The notes under the pieces are model-generated. The model saw nothing but the letters and a program-made list of their open reading frames with translations, was not told the origin of the DNA and did not search any database. 64,000 nt of DNA from Haliclystus octoradiatus (lineage: Eukaryota > Cnidaria > Staurozoa > Stauromedusae > Haliclystidae), in NCBI GenBank assembly GCA_916610825.1, contig OU744447.1, positions 34,328,869 through 34,392,868 of the forward strand, in the 5' to 3' direction. Each line of letters opens with the position of its first letter. Within the stretch, counting starts at the first letter, position 1. The translations under genes were made by a program, and so were the position numbers. Shown here piece after piece: positions 1 through 12,200 of the stretch.

Positions 1-2
1 AC

Positions 3-488
3 CAATTTGAAAAATCTCCTGGCAATTGGTGTTCTACAACAAATAATAGAATCATCAACAGCCTCAACAGGGTACTTTTAGATCCACCATCTTTGTTCAT
101 CCGTGCCGGTGCAACAATTCGCTTTATGTTTAACCAGAACGATATCACCAGAGTTGTATGTTTAGTCAAGGTGATGTTGTCACATTGAAATCAATTGATG
201 AAGTATGCCACAAAGTAACTGTGGAACTTCACCCTTCTTTTTTTGCCATGGAAACAAAGTACAGAAGAGGACATAAATCAAGCTGTCAAGACGTTTACAG
301 TCAAAGTAGTGTCTACATTGAGAGAAATAGGAAAGCACGCAGATTGTAGTTCCCGTTATGTAGCGTCAGTAATACATAGCCATCTTTGTAAAAGTACTTC
401 CTGTAAATCTGTATATGTCGCATGTCAATATGTATATTACTCTCTCGGTCATTTACCATTACAGAGTAAGGTTGGTTCTGTCATGTAG
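3..488 (+). other. Unassigned exon-like open segments
   Basis: One frame is open from 3 to a stop at 188, with a good donor (GTATGT) at 157. A second open segment in the same frame runs to 488 and follows a pyrimidine-rich stretch at about 224-242. Its first part (STEEDINQAVK... then VVSTLREI) looks like the amphipathic C-terminal helix of class-V aminotransferases such as cysteine desulfurase or selenocysteine lyase, but this rests on about 25 residues. The upstream segment does not resemble those families. The two segments may be 3' exons of a gene entering from the left, or chance reading frames. I do not recognise a product. Confidence 0.2.
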
Positions 489-3460
489 AGGCTCTATCGT
501 TATTATTATTATACACGTATCAAAGTCATCCTCTACCTGCTGACAGTTTCCAATCTCAAACAATATATCAAATATATTAAATTATCAAGATCAGTCTGTT
601 TGTTTGTTTGTTTGTTCGATTTAATTCACACATAATTTGGAAAGTTAAATATATACAAAAAAAATAGTTAAACTATGTGAATCAGGCAAGTATTGGCTAT
701 TACAGCACTTACATAAAGCCAGTTGCAAAGTAACTCATTATATGTTACAGATATGTAAATAATTCTAAGAAACTATACTATTGAAACCAAATCGCTTTGG
801 TGGGGACGACTTCCGCCCAATTCTTGTTAGCTTATTATTGATATTGTTCACAATGTTCTCCTTTTCATTTGCTGGATTAAGATCCACAACAGTTGGCAAC
901 TAGCAATGACTAAACTAACACGTAAACAATATGTATAATATCTTGTATTTTGTTATGTGCAACAGCCAGAAAGCGAAATAAAATAATCGAAGCCCGTTCG
1001 AACCATGATGATAAAACAGGATAGGAAAATAGCAATTATAGAGATATATTAACTCATATATCTTAATTGAAAACGTATGTGTTTGAAGATTACTATTGAA
1101 AAAAGATGTGATTTTGACGTCTTCTTCTTGTAGACCGAGCGCCACGGAACTAAAGCGGCAGGTTTCTCCGGGCAACTTGAAAATCACATAAAAGTGTTCA
1201 TAAAAATATGCTTAACAATTACCTATTTCTTGTTTTGAATAAATTATATTGTGAACCCTCCAAAAATCCAATTTATAATTCAAGATTCACGGTCAAACCC
1301 TTCTTATCATTTTGAGAAAATTCTGCATGTAAGCTTCGTGGTCTTCGATTCTTTTGTTCTCCCAAGATTTTGCGAATCCATAGAAGCATGACGAAATCAC
1401 AAAATGTATGGATTTTAAGAGGGCTCTGATCGTGAAATGATTTATAAATTCATCTCTGGTGAGCTCCACAATAAAATAATAATGACATTCAGAAATTAAG
1501 ATTTATGCCGTCGATTATTTGACTTGATAATAAAAGTGTTTCCAATTCCTGTTAATCGTAAATTTGTTATTGTGAAGTGCAATCAAGTGTTCCATTTTTC
1601 ATGAAGAAATATAAAGGGTAATATAAATATAAGTCACAGGTTTCCTTCGTTTTAAGTCTGCTTCTGATCGCCATTTTGTTCAGATAACTTACGTGTTAGG
1701 CTTTGCCCCCACAATCAGAGCATATTGACCGCTTTGGATATGTTACGGCACATGCGCGCGCAGGTGGTCACAACTTCTATCTGTTTGTCAAATCGCGTTT
1801 GGGTGAAATTACCGCACTAAAGTAATTATTTAGAACATTTCAAATAGTCTCGTTTGGTAACAAGTTAACCTCCTTTTTATTTAACCACATGTAACTTTGT
1901 AATATTTAACCTTTTGTAATGACGTAATAATGTAATATAAATAGTTTAATTTTGTATTTGTTAGTCAGCTATGTAATTTGTAAGGTTGAGCTAATTCCTC
2001 ATTAGAAAGAAAGTGAAATAAGTAATAATTTGGATTTGTTTATTTGGGTTGATCTCTGATCTTTTGAGTTTAGAAATACATTATACAGTCCTTATTTTAG
2101 CCAGAACAACTAATCTTATATCAACGCATGCGCGACACATGTAATCGTATTCACGTGACAAAATCTGACTGAGCAAACGGAAAACTTGACCACACACAAT
2201 CACATAATTTATTTGGCTTCTGACACATGGAAAATAATATTTAAAAATCAATGATAGAAATATATTTCGAATTCAAACTCATTTTAATAAAAATGTAACA
2301 AAGGCAGTTGGCTAAATGCTATGAATATGGATACGAGTGCTAATGAAAAATGATAATGTTTTTGGCTTAACGTGTTTTTTCTTGAACATCAACTTTCAAG
2401 TCTGAATTTGATTAAAATTTATTCGTAGTACAATCACAATGTAATTAAGATGTTAATTTATTAAACTTGATAACATTTTGTAATTCCAAATTAATGAGTT
2501 GATCCGACATGGAGTCAATAATTTGTAATTTCATTTACATTAAATCTTATAAGAATAGTAATCCTTGCATTATGTAATGTTTTAATGACGTGCGAAATTT
2601 GGAAAATGGCATCTGTTAGGTGAGGTTTGTTTTCATCGTTTTATTTTGTAAAGCTATATATACCGGGGGTCACATCCTATAAAAAAGGTTGAATTGGGGT
2701 GCAATATTTTTAAAAATGCAAGATAAATTTTCAGTTCTAAAAGTTAAGGAAAACAATATTATTATATTCATAAAGATGCATAAATGATTTGTTTTCAATT
2801 TCAATATCTAGCAAATATGAGACAAACATCTTTTGAAAAAACAAACAATATTTTATTATATATTATATCACCTAGATTTTCCTTTCCAATTAGTTTTTTG
2901 AAAATATTGTCATTCAGCTGTAAAAAAACTTCTGTTTAATATAAGTAAGTTTTTCAGTTATTCTGAACTTGTAAATGATGTTTTTTTTTATAATGAATGG
3001 AGCGGTTACAAAGTTTCGCGGAGGACTGCAATAGAGCCTTGAAATGTGCAAGTAGAAATGCATGAATCGCTTACTTGAATTTCAGCTGTATTGTAAATAC
3101 AAAATTTTGCTTGCATGTAAATAGTTTTTCGCGATGATGATAATGATGATGATGATGATAATGTTTCACAAGTTTAGAAATAGTTAACAAAAACCTGAGC
3201 ACGTATGCCCTCGTATGATTCTCATTCGGAATTAGTTACCCCCGTCAGAAATATACATGTGTTTCTACCTAATCATAAATTGAAAATACACGTGGGGGTT
3301 ATTAACAAAATAATCAATTAGTCACATCTGGTCTTTCTCATGTCTGTAAGGTATTAAATTATTTGCATTATAATGACTAACAAACGTTTTACCAGATACA
3401 ACACACTGTTTAAATTATACACAACAATGCAATGCAAAAAATACCCACAATGCAAATTCA
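489..3460. other. AT-rich intergenic DNA, no gene seen
   Basis: No convincing exon or RNA gene. It holds a (TGTT)n run near 598-616, a (GATGAT)n-like run near 3133-3163 and several AT-rich simple stretches. A GC-richer patch at about 1108-1188 is open on the minus strand but has no recognisable similarity. Confidence 0.5.
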
Positions 3461-3464
3461 TTGT

Positions 3465-3474
3465 CTATAAAATA
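3465..3474 (+). promoter_or_regulatory. TATA box of the small secreted-protein gene
   Basis: TATAAAATAA lies 78 bases upstream of the ATG at 3543. The spacing suits a core promoter with a short 5' leader. It is the clearest TATA element near any gene start in the window. Confidence 0.45.
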
Positions 3475-3542
3475 AGCAACAGTTATCGGAAAAGTTCAAA
3501 ATATATATACTTCCCATCTTATTCACGTCAAATTGATTAATT

Positions 3543-5453
3543 ATGGAGAGAGTATATTTATTAATATTGTTAGTAAGTTGTTTTATTGTAATTGAATGTC
3601 ATTTTCAAATTGGCCGTGAATTACATGTTAAAAAAAAATCTTTACCATGTTGTAAAGATGAATTATTGGACAAAGATGAACCATGCAGTCAACTATCGTG
3701 CTATCCTAAATCTTGGAGGAAGAAATATTTTAAAGACAATCAAATTCAATTGCGAAAACAAAAGGATATGATGGTTTCATTTTACAGTGAGTGAAATTGT
3801 AATTTATTCTTTTTTTCTATTTTTCATTTTTTATTATAATTTTTTTTTAAAGTTTTAAATCATTTATGCATATTTTACACATTTTTTATTTCTTCAAAAT
3901 TTCCTAAAAACTAAAATACTTCAAAACTAATTTACATGCCGTGATATAATTGATTTTTTAAAATATATATTATATATATAAATTTATAAAATGTGCGTAA
4001 GAAATTTTTATGTTAGAAATAAGAAAATATGTTCTTGAATAAGTGAAAATTTACTTGAAACAAGAAATTATGCAGGAAATAGTTGTATTACTAAAAATAA
4101 GAAAAGTTTACTTGAGATATTACCTTATTCAACTATCTACAAAAGTAATATTGTAGAGTTTTGAAGACGAAATAAGTCAACCAAACATCTTATACTATCC
4201 AAAACAGAGAATATTTGTGCTTGGAACAAGATCGTACATCTATGAAATTAACTTTTTATTGGGGTTGTACAAATCTTTTAAAAATGTTGATACTGTAGTT
4301 TATTAAGTTATTAAGAAATTTATACAGGAAATAATTCTGCTCAGCATAAGAGCGTATTTTCTTAAATAAGCAATAGTTTACTTGAAATGAGAACACAAGA
4401 AATTTTATCGAAATATCAAATTTTCTATATAGGAAGCTAGTAATAATAGATTTAAAGGGAAAAACTAGTTTCACTTTGTTATTTTCTAAAACTTGGAGTT
4501 TAGTAACGCGGAATTAGCTAAAATAATCAATTAATGAAATTTCCTCGGATGGATTATAAACACGAGAAAATCAATTTAAATCATTGTTAGAAGTTTTTTG
4601 ATGCAGGACTCATGATAATTCAGTTGTTGATGACTTCGGGAGAAGCATTGCATCTTTTAATAATAATCATTATTTGGCAAGCACAATTTCAGCTAATAAT
4701 CTGGAAACAATTTTTATAGATAGATAGATAGGATATTTTATTTTAAATTGAAAAATTCAAGCTAAATAGTTGAGACATGATTAAGGTCATCAATAAGCAA
4801 TTAGCTTGCATGTTTGGGAGACCTTTTAATTTACAGAATTAAATATATCAATTACAGCAGTTGAGATTACAAAAATATTCTCTTCGATTCTTCAGATATA
4901 GTTTTTGATTTAAATCGATGTCACGACATGAAAATAAATTCACATGAAAATTTTAAACCTTCCAAAATTATATTGCTCGATTTAAGGCGTGTTTTATTTG
5001 CTTCGAAAAAATTTCCCGGTTTGGTCAAAAAATAAATTGTTTTTATGTCCTATTTATCTCATATCACTGCCGATTTGAATTTAGAACTTAAAATTTAGTT
5101 CTCCATAAGCTGTACATAATTATGTTAAACCTACTTAAGTTACTTAATTAACAGTATATTATTAGTGGCCTGTTGATAAAGACCTTCTTTGAGTGTACGT
5201 AATGACTTTAATAAATATTCCATAAATTTGTTAATAAAGACATACATTTCTAAGCGATTTGGTCTTCGGAAAGTTGTAATACGTTTTGTTTGAGACAAGA
5301 AACAAACTGAGTCAATATTCTTGTGCGTATAAAGATGTATATATAGGAAAGTAAAACGTTTATATTTTAATTTCAGAACAACAACTTGAAGAACTGAAAA
5401 AACGACTTGATGTACAACAAACATTGGAAAAACTTAACGAAATTATGGAATGA
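3543..5453 (+). CDS. Small secreted Cys-containing orphan protein
   Basis: Two coding exons, 3543-3786 and 5377-5453, about 106 residues. Exon 1 ends in phase 1 at GTGAGT; exon 2 follows a TTTCAG acceptor and reads in frame to TGA. Residues 1-20 are a hydrophobic signal peptide (MERVYLLILLVSCFIVIE). Next comes a basic stretch (HVKKKS), then four cysteines spaced CC-x11-C-x4-C at about residues 36-53, then a highly charged Lys/Gln/Glu/Leu region. Exon 2 encodes an amphipathic helix (QQLEELKKRL, EKLNEIME) likely to form a coiled coil. There is no transmembrane segment and no dibasic-amidation peptide repeat. A secreted peptide, venom-like or structural role is possible, but I recognise no family. 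The joined frame and the TATA box support a real gene. Confidence 0.7.
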
Positions 5454-6517
5454 AATCTCGAAAGAAAAAAAAAACTATGTATTTGATCACATATATATAT
5501 TGTGAATAGTTGGTGTTATAGATATATGATTAGAACAAAATTAATCTAAACCATTCAAAGTATGATTTCAAAGATTGATAGGTTGATAGAAATGAGAAAC
5601 TACCGGCTGGTGTACATGTAGGGTGGGATCAACACTATATTTATATTTGACCCTTGTCCCACCCAGATTTTAAGATGTGAAAACTTTTCTGGTGCATGTG
5701 TCACTATATTTATTTCAATTGTTATCTATATTAAATCAATTTGCTGTTAAATGAGGGTCTTGATTATTATAAAATAATTTAATTAAAAATGTATAATATA
5801 TTACTTATAATGTAAATTAGCTGCTTTATGATTATATTTACTGCTACAAATATATTATTATATATGATTAGATAGCGATAGATAGATGGAATGGTGTTTT
5901 GAATGCAGTATTTTCTTGGGTGTTCACAGATATTTGCTTGAGCGTATAGTTTTAGTCATCCTCAATGAATGCCAGGGGGTCTACGCTAATGGTAAAAAAC
6001 CAAGGCGTTGCCGCTTTCAAACCAACCTGCTCATTTTTGACTCATGGTTACGTAAGTGACCTTGAGTCTATGCTGTCATGGTAGAAACGTTTTCATTTCA
6101 TTTCATTTAATTTCATTTCATTTCATTTTTGACTAAATCTTTTGATTTTATTTTCTTTGTCTTTGCATGATGATTTGATTGATTTGATATTCTATTGAAT
6201 TTGATTTCAATTGGTTTATTTGATTATTATATCATTCACCATGAGTCCGAGCGTAGCGGAGCTATTTTTCAAGCTTGTAGGCTTTTCAGATTGAAAGGTA
6301 TCAACCATTAAATTCCGAGAGACTGAATGTGTTGCCTGCTATAAGTTAGTTCACTTGTGTACACAACTTCCAAGGGCGGGGGGTAAGTTTTGACTGTGAT
6401 GTGCCATTTTCAAAAATAGAGAAAAACCCTAAAAATTTCATATTTTCACGAGCAAAACAAAGGAAAAGTTTTAAAAATGTTGAAAATCTCCAAATTGACA
6501 TTGTTAAATTTCACAAC
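5454..6517. other. Intergenic, simple repeats only
   Basis: AT-rich sequence after the orphan gene. It includes an ATTAAA near 5730 that could serve as a polyadenylation signal, GATA runs near 5874-5886, and a (TTTCA)n run at about 6090-6128. No coding exon seen. Confidence 0.5.
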
Positions 6518-6890
6518 GGGGATTAGCTGAGATGGCAGAGCAACCGAACTTCAGGTCGGATCATATCTGATCGACTGTGGTTCAAATTCCCCCTAAGGTC
6601 AACTCAGCCTTGACTTTATCCAAAACATCAATCAAATGAAAAACCATCTTGTTATGGCGGATGGAATCGAATGGCCCAGAGGGAGTTGCATTGTGAGTAG
6701 CTGCGGTGCATCGTTGCGCTTTGACAATCGAGCATCTACCATGAAATCTGTTGAAATTAATCTGCAGTGTCGCAGCTGAGATGAATAGAGATCATCATTG
6801 CTCTCAGCGAAAAGAGCTTCTCTTCTAGGAAATAGAAAAGTGGTACTGATGCCTTTGGTAGGGCGTTACTGTCTCAATTACGTTACTATA
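6518..6890 (+). mobile_element. tRNA-derived SINE, family A, near full length
   Basis: The head carries a Pol III A box (TTAGCTGAGATGG) and B box (GGTTCAAATTCC). A body of about 280 bases follows that recurs at 10.5, 34.5 and 47.5 kb, ending near GGTAGGGCG...TTACGTTAC. Diverged, so an old insertion. Confidence 0.85.
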
Positions 6891-7752
6891 AATGGCAAAA
6901 GCAATAATTGGGTTAGTGCCAAAATAATGTCAGACAATCTCGTGTATAAGTTTCTAACATATTTATAAGACGTCGATGCAATGATATCTTGTATATAATG
7001 TTACAAAAAAATCACTAAGAAAAAGAAAGTGAATATTATAAAGTTTAAATAAAGCAGTATCTCCTACTGTATTTCATAAATAACACTAACAATGTAAAGG
7101 ATTTAGAATAGCAAATACATCAAAGTAGCAAAAATATTTGTTCCACTTCAATGTTCTAGTCACATCAGATTAAATGACCAATCAATAATTTCATTACCAG
7201 TAAAAACCTTTATCACGAACAGCCAATCACAGTCTTTTTATTCTGTAGAACCAATATGCAACGACCTTTTAGGTTATTAAGGTCAAAGGTCCAATTTCAT
7301 CTCAAATTGTGTCAACAGCCCAGAATTGTTTTGATTATGTAATTAATTGTACCTCAAAATAACTAGAAACTATTTGTTTACTTCCAAATCATAATTCTTC
7401 ACGCTTTACAACACGGTCCATCATAGTAGAATGATATTTCTTGATCTAAAACAAAAGTCAATTTTTAAATTATTATAAATGAAAACGAATAGCAACTATG
7501 GAATGAAAAGATGAGGGAGCTACTGCATTTCAAATTCAGCCTTGAGACAGATGCGGATGAAATATTAAAGCATATTACTCATGTTGTAGGACCCTGGATT
7601 TTATGATATATTCTTCTAAACTATGAATTAATTATGCTTTTGAGACATGGTTGTGGGAAATTCTAAAGACAACTGAGACCGTATCACCCAACTGAAGGCA
7701 TCAGGGACACTCTATAGGAGGGAGTGTGCGCATACCCAACCCCTTTTGGATT

Positions 7753-7944
7753 AGTAGGGTCTGCGTAATGTTAACATGAATCTGGTCCTCGGTTGAGTTG
7801 AGAGAGTGGCTGCAAAGTGCGGAAAACCACTGCCTGTCTAGGCAATTGGTCGATGAACAGTTGACAAACAATGGTTCTCTCGCAGTGCAGCCACTCCCTC
7901 AACTCAACGCAGGACAAGCTTCATGTCAACATTACGCAGATACT
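7753..7944. repeat. Fold-back element with ~60-base arms
   Basis: Arms at 7753-7814 and 7886-7944 are inverted copies sharing TCTGCGTAATGTT, CATGAA and GTTGAGTTGAG, around a 70-base loop. The short open frame crossing it is a by-product. Probably a non-autonomous DNA transposon; no clear target duplication. Confidence 0.7.
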
Positions 7945-8679
7945 ACTACTGCAGAAAGGATTTCTGTACAAAGGCTACAAGCTCACAGGAAACAACCACA
8001 AAATCGTCTAATCTTCATCTAAATTATATATGTGAAATATTTTGAACTAGCTATTTATATATTAAATTTTTATGGGCCTTTAAATATACTATTGCAATAA
8101 AGATTTGATGATACCGAACCGAACGCGATCCGATCGTATCGGGTCAGATTCGGGTTAATATTTTAGGTCTTCGCATCGGATCGGATTTGAAGTGATTTTT
8201 TATGGATAGTTTCAGATTTCGAAATTTGACTGAGTATTTGTAATTTATAATAATTAATGTGTTCTGGCTTCCTTTCAGCACATAAAATAAAGTTTTTCTG
8301 TGTAGATATAGCTACGTTAAATTATACATTTCAATCGACTCAATTGATGTGAAATAAATTAAATTTGTATTAAAGTAATGATTAAGATGTATTGATTAAT
8401 GCTACATCGTTTCAATGCGTATTGTATCTCATGTTCTCCTCCAGAGTTCATACTCCGTATTATACAGCGATAGTCAGCTTAGTCAATTGTTTAATTATAA
8501 GTGATCTGAAAGTTTTTTCATAGAAGGTCCAATATGGACCACACTCATTGCTAGTATATAATACTATACTGGTAATTTCTTCTCAGGCATGATACTTCAA
8601 ATCAACGTCGACATATAGGTAGCTCGTAGATAGGTCTATTGTCAAGGTGCAGATGTAGGCTACGCTGAAATTCTCCATT
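7945..8679. other. Intergenic, no gene seen
   Basis: AT-rich sequence. A GC-richer stretch at 8113-8190 with repeated CCGATC/CGGATCGGAT motifs may be the end of a decayed transposon. Confidence 0.4.
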
Positions 8680-8870
8680 ACTGTCAGAGATCAATTTCAA
8701 CATACTTCATGGCAAATAGACTTTCATTGTTAATGTACATGCTATGATATGCTACTTATAATGTTATCCTCTCTGGACCATACCAACCTCCATCAGAAGA
8801 TGGTACTCATTTGATGTTTTCGATAAAGTCAAGGCTGAAATGACTTTTGGCGGAATTCAACAACAGTTGA
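8680..8870 (-). mobile_element. SINE family A fragment
   Basis: Matches the middle of the SINE body in reverse (GATCAATTTCAAC, TCAGAAGATGGTACTCATTTGATG, TAAAGTCAAGGCTGA). Head and tail are decayed. Confidence 0.7.
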
Positions 8871-9064
8871 CCCAGGGGTGCGGGAACGGAATCCAATGAC
8901 AAGGGCAGTAAGCAAAAAAAATAATTTTTAAGTCTTTTACAAAATAAAATTCTGAATGACTCTTCCACTATATATTGGCAGATACCGGCCCATTATTTTT
9001 TTGTTTTAAGAAGCAACGCTAATGAAAAGTTAAATTTTCATGACAAAACCCTAAGCAATAAACT

Positions 9065-9070
9065 TTTATT
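9065..9070 (-). terminator. Candidate polyadenylation signal for LRPAP1
   Basis: AATAAA on the minus strand, 89-94 bases past the LRPAP1 stop codon. It fits a short 3' UTR running through the SINE head. Confidence 0.4.
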
Positions 9071-9136
9071 TACTATTCTTCTGCGACACTCCTTTCCTGT
9101 TGATTAAAAAGCATTAAACTATTTAGGAGGAGGGCG

Positions 9137-9205
9137 CTTCTGTTGTGATCAGATGTGATCAGATCTGAAGTTTGGTCGCTCTGTCATCTGAGCTAATATT
9201 CCTCC
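9137..9205 (-). mobile_element. SINE family A head forming the end of LRPAP1
   Basis: Only the tRNA-like 5' part (ATTAGCTCAGATGACAGAG on the minus strand, then CTTCAGATCTGATCA) is present. It starts within the LRPAP1 reading frame and supplies that frame's stop codon at 9159-9161. Confidence 0.75.
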
Positions 9206-12200
9206 CACTCCTATTAGATAGAAGAATTTCATGTAATAATCTTCTTACATATCTTCCATGTTCATCAACTTTCTTCTTGATTTCAGCATGCGTATTTCCA
9301 GTTTGATCATCTGTTCCTAACAGTTCTTGTTGTTCAAGCCAGTATTGATGTTTGTGAACACGTGATTGGAAATGTGAAAGCTCTACCTGGAAAAATTATT
9401 TAAAAAAAAACAAGTTTGTACATGCCTAAATAACTTTTTTGTTTTCATTGATTTCTCATACATAATATGGAGTAGGTAAGTAATGCCTATACAGGGTATC
9501 TCTCACAAAAACCGTTAAAACTCAAAATTGGTAATTGGTAATTTAATTTCAGATTTTTAATCTAAACATAATGTCTTCAATGCCAAACCCTGCGAAAAAC
9601 AGTTCAGGAGTTCATGAACTGTTCATGAACTGTCTGTGAAGGTTCATGAACAGTTTATCAAAACTGGAGCCATTTGATGTTCATGAACCACAGTACACAT
9701 TTTTTCTGTTAGACTCTGTCTAAAGAGTCAATAAAGCTTGAAAAGTCTGAGGTAAGTACCAAAAAATGCTGTAGCACAACAGTATGTTTACCTTAATTGA
9801 CTTCAACTCTTCTTCTGTGAAATTGTTTTGTTGTGCTGTTCTCCAAAGTTGTAGAATTCTTGAATCTTCAAAATCATTCTTTGAAGTGCCAAGCCGATTT
9901 ACAATCTAAATAAAAACATTGAAACATAAACAAAATTGCCTGTTAGCCATCCTACATACAAAATAAGTACGATCAACCCTTTATTATCATTGTAAATTTT
10001 GTGAAAGTAAATATGTAATGCGGGGTCATAGCCTTAAACTTAGATATGTCGTATGCCCCAAATTCAATTACATTAAACATCAATATTTCATTCGTGTCAT
10101 CCAACCCTGGAACAATCTTCATGAAGACATTGTCTCAGCAAAGAATTGACAAACTTTCAAAAATAATAATGAAAATCTATCAACTTACTGTTTGGAATAT
10201 TCAAAGTAATTCTTAGTTTAAATTCAATCATAATACACATTACGTATCACATGTAATTAAAGGGCGGTACGTAACTGGGAGCCTTGGGTTTTCCCGTTAT
10301 TCGCCCGTCAAGCTTTAGACTATTAAAACAATAACAACAACCCTGTTGTTAAGGTCTGACAAAAAGCGTTTAGCATTCTGAAATCCTAGAACATTTTAAC
10401 ATTTCCTTCTGTTTTAAAATTATTGAAATTATCAAATAGTATTAATTTCTTCTGAATTTGCTCTAGCCCTCAGGAGAATCTACGACTGCAGGATTCCAAC
10501 TTTTGTCAGCGGAGGATTAGCTTAGATGGCAGAGCAACCAAACTTCAGATTGGATCATATCTGATCAACCGTGGTTCAAATCCCCCAAAGGCCAACTCAG
10601 CCTGACTTAATCTAAAACATCACATGAGTACCATCTGAGGATGGCGGTGGAATGGTCCAGAGGGAATTGCATTGTGAGTAGCTGCGGCGCATCGTTGCGC
10701 ATTGACAATCGAGACCTATCTGCCATAAAATCTGTTGAAATTGATCTGCAGTGTAGCGGCTGAGATCAGTAGTGAGCATTTATAATCATTGCTCTCAACA
10801 AAAAAGCCACTCTTCTAGAAATAGAGGAGTGGTACAGGTGCATTTGGTAGGGCGACACCGTCTACATTACTTTTTAGCTTTTGTCAAACCCTACTTATCT
10901 CAAGGAGTGATTAGCTCATATGGCAGAGCAGCCAGACCTTAGATATGGTTGACTTTGGTTCACATCTCCCAAAGGTCAAGCCTTTACCGAAACTCTATCT
11001 GGGTACTTACAAGGCCATTTGTGTACCCCTTCCCTAGTGAAGGTCACAGAAGACTGGCGAAAAGCTCTGGACGTCAAGAAGCATGTTTCAGCTGTAGCTA
11101 TGGACCTTAGCAAAGTTTTTGATATCGTTCATCATCGCCTACTTTTAGCCAAACTGGATGCTTACCGATTCACAAACAACGCTAAGTCATTGGTGTCAAG
11201 TTATCTAAACGAGAGACGCCAGAGGGTAAAGATTACGGATAAATTATCCACATGGAGAAGCGTCGAAGGAGGTGTACCTCAAGGAAGTGTGTTAGGCCCA
11301 TTACTATTCAATATATTCACCAATGATCTTCACCTCTTCATCCAACATTGCCAAATTCACCAATACGCTGATGACACAACTGTATATCACAGCCACAAAG
11401 ATCAAACACAATTACAAAATGAAATACAACACAACCTTTCAACTATCTCAAATTGGTTCAAGGACAATCTACTCTTGATGAATCCATCAAAACACAATGG
11501 ATCATGCTTAGCAGTAAACCCCAGATGAGCAAGCAGTCATAGAAGTGAGAGGTGTATTGGTAGAGCCAAAAGAATCGCTGGTGATACTTGGAGTTAAACT
11601 TGTCAACAAACTCACTTATATTTATAAAGACCATGTTGCATGGCAAGGACTAGAAATGTCTTTCCTCGTCACACAAAAGTTTGTATCATCAAGACATTCA
11701 TACTGCCTTATTTTGTTTATTCAAAAGTCCCATGGCCTCAGCAAAACCCTACAAAACAGGATTGATAAGAGTCTTGGTAGGACGATCCACTTGTTACTGG
11801 CTCATATTAAACCGAAGCCCACCGCAGATTGATTTTGAAGACATCAGTCTTACATTCAGTTCCTTGAGACAGCAATGTACAGAATCAGCACTTATGATGT
11901 GTTACAATGTGAAGTTAGAGAAAGCCCTTAGTTACATCAAGGAACTATTTACGTCCGTTGAAGGAAATACTAGGCAAGCAACAAGAGGAAATTTCAAAAT
12001 ATCAAAGAATAGTACCTGTTATGGTATGAACTCTACGTGTGTGCTAGGTGCCCGCCTTTACAGCACAATCTCAAAGGATCATCCTTTACTATTTCAAGCA
12101 ATAGAAAGATAATAAAAAATAAACTTTACAAAATTGACTTATGCTCCATCAAAACATGTTACAAATACAATTCATTGCTAATAATAGTAATAATCTGATC

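Noticed and set aside
1108-1188. Possible exon on the minus strand (GC-richer, open)
   Set aside because: Short, no convincing splice pair, no recognisable similarity, so not called as a gene.
7798-8022. 74-codon frame
   Set aside because: Spans a fold-back element; composition and position fit the repeat, not a gene.
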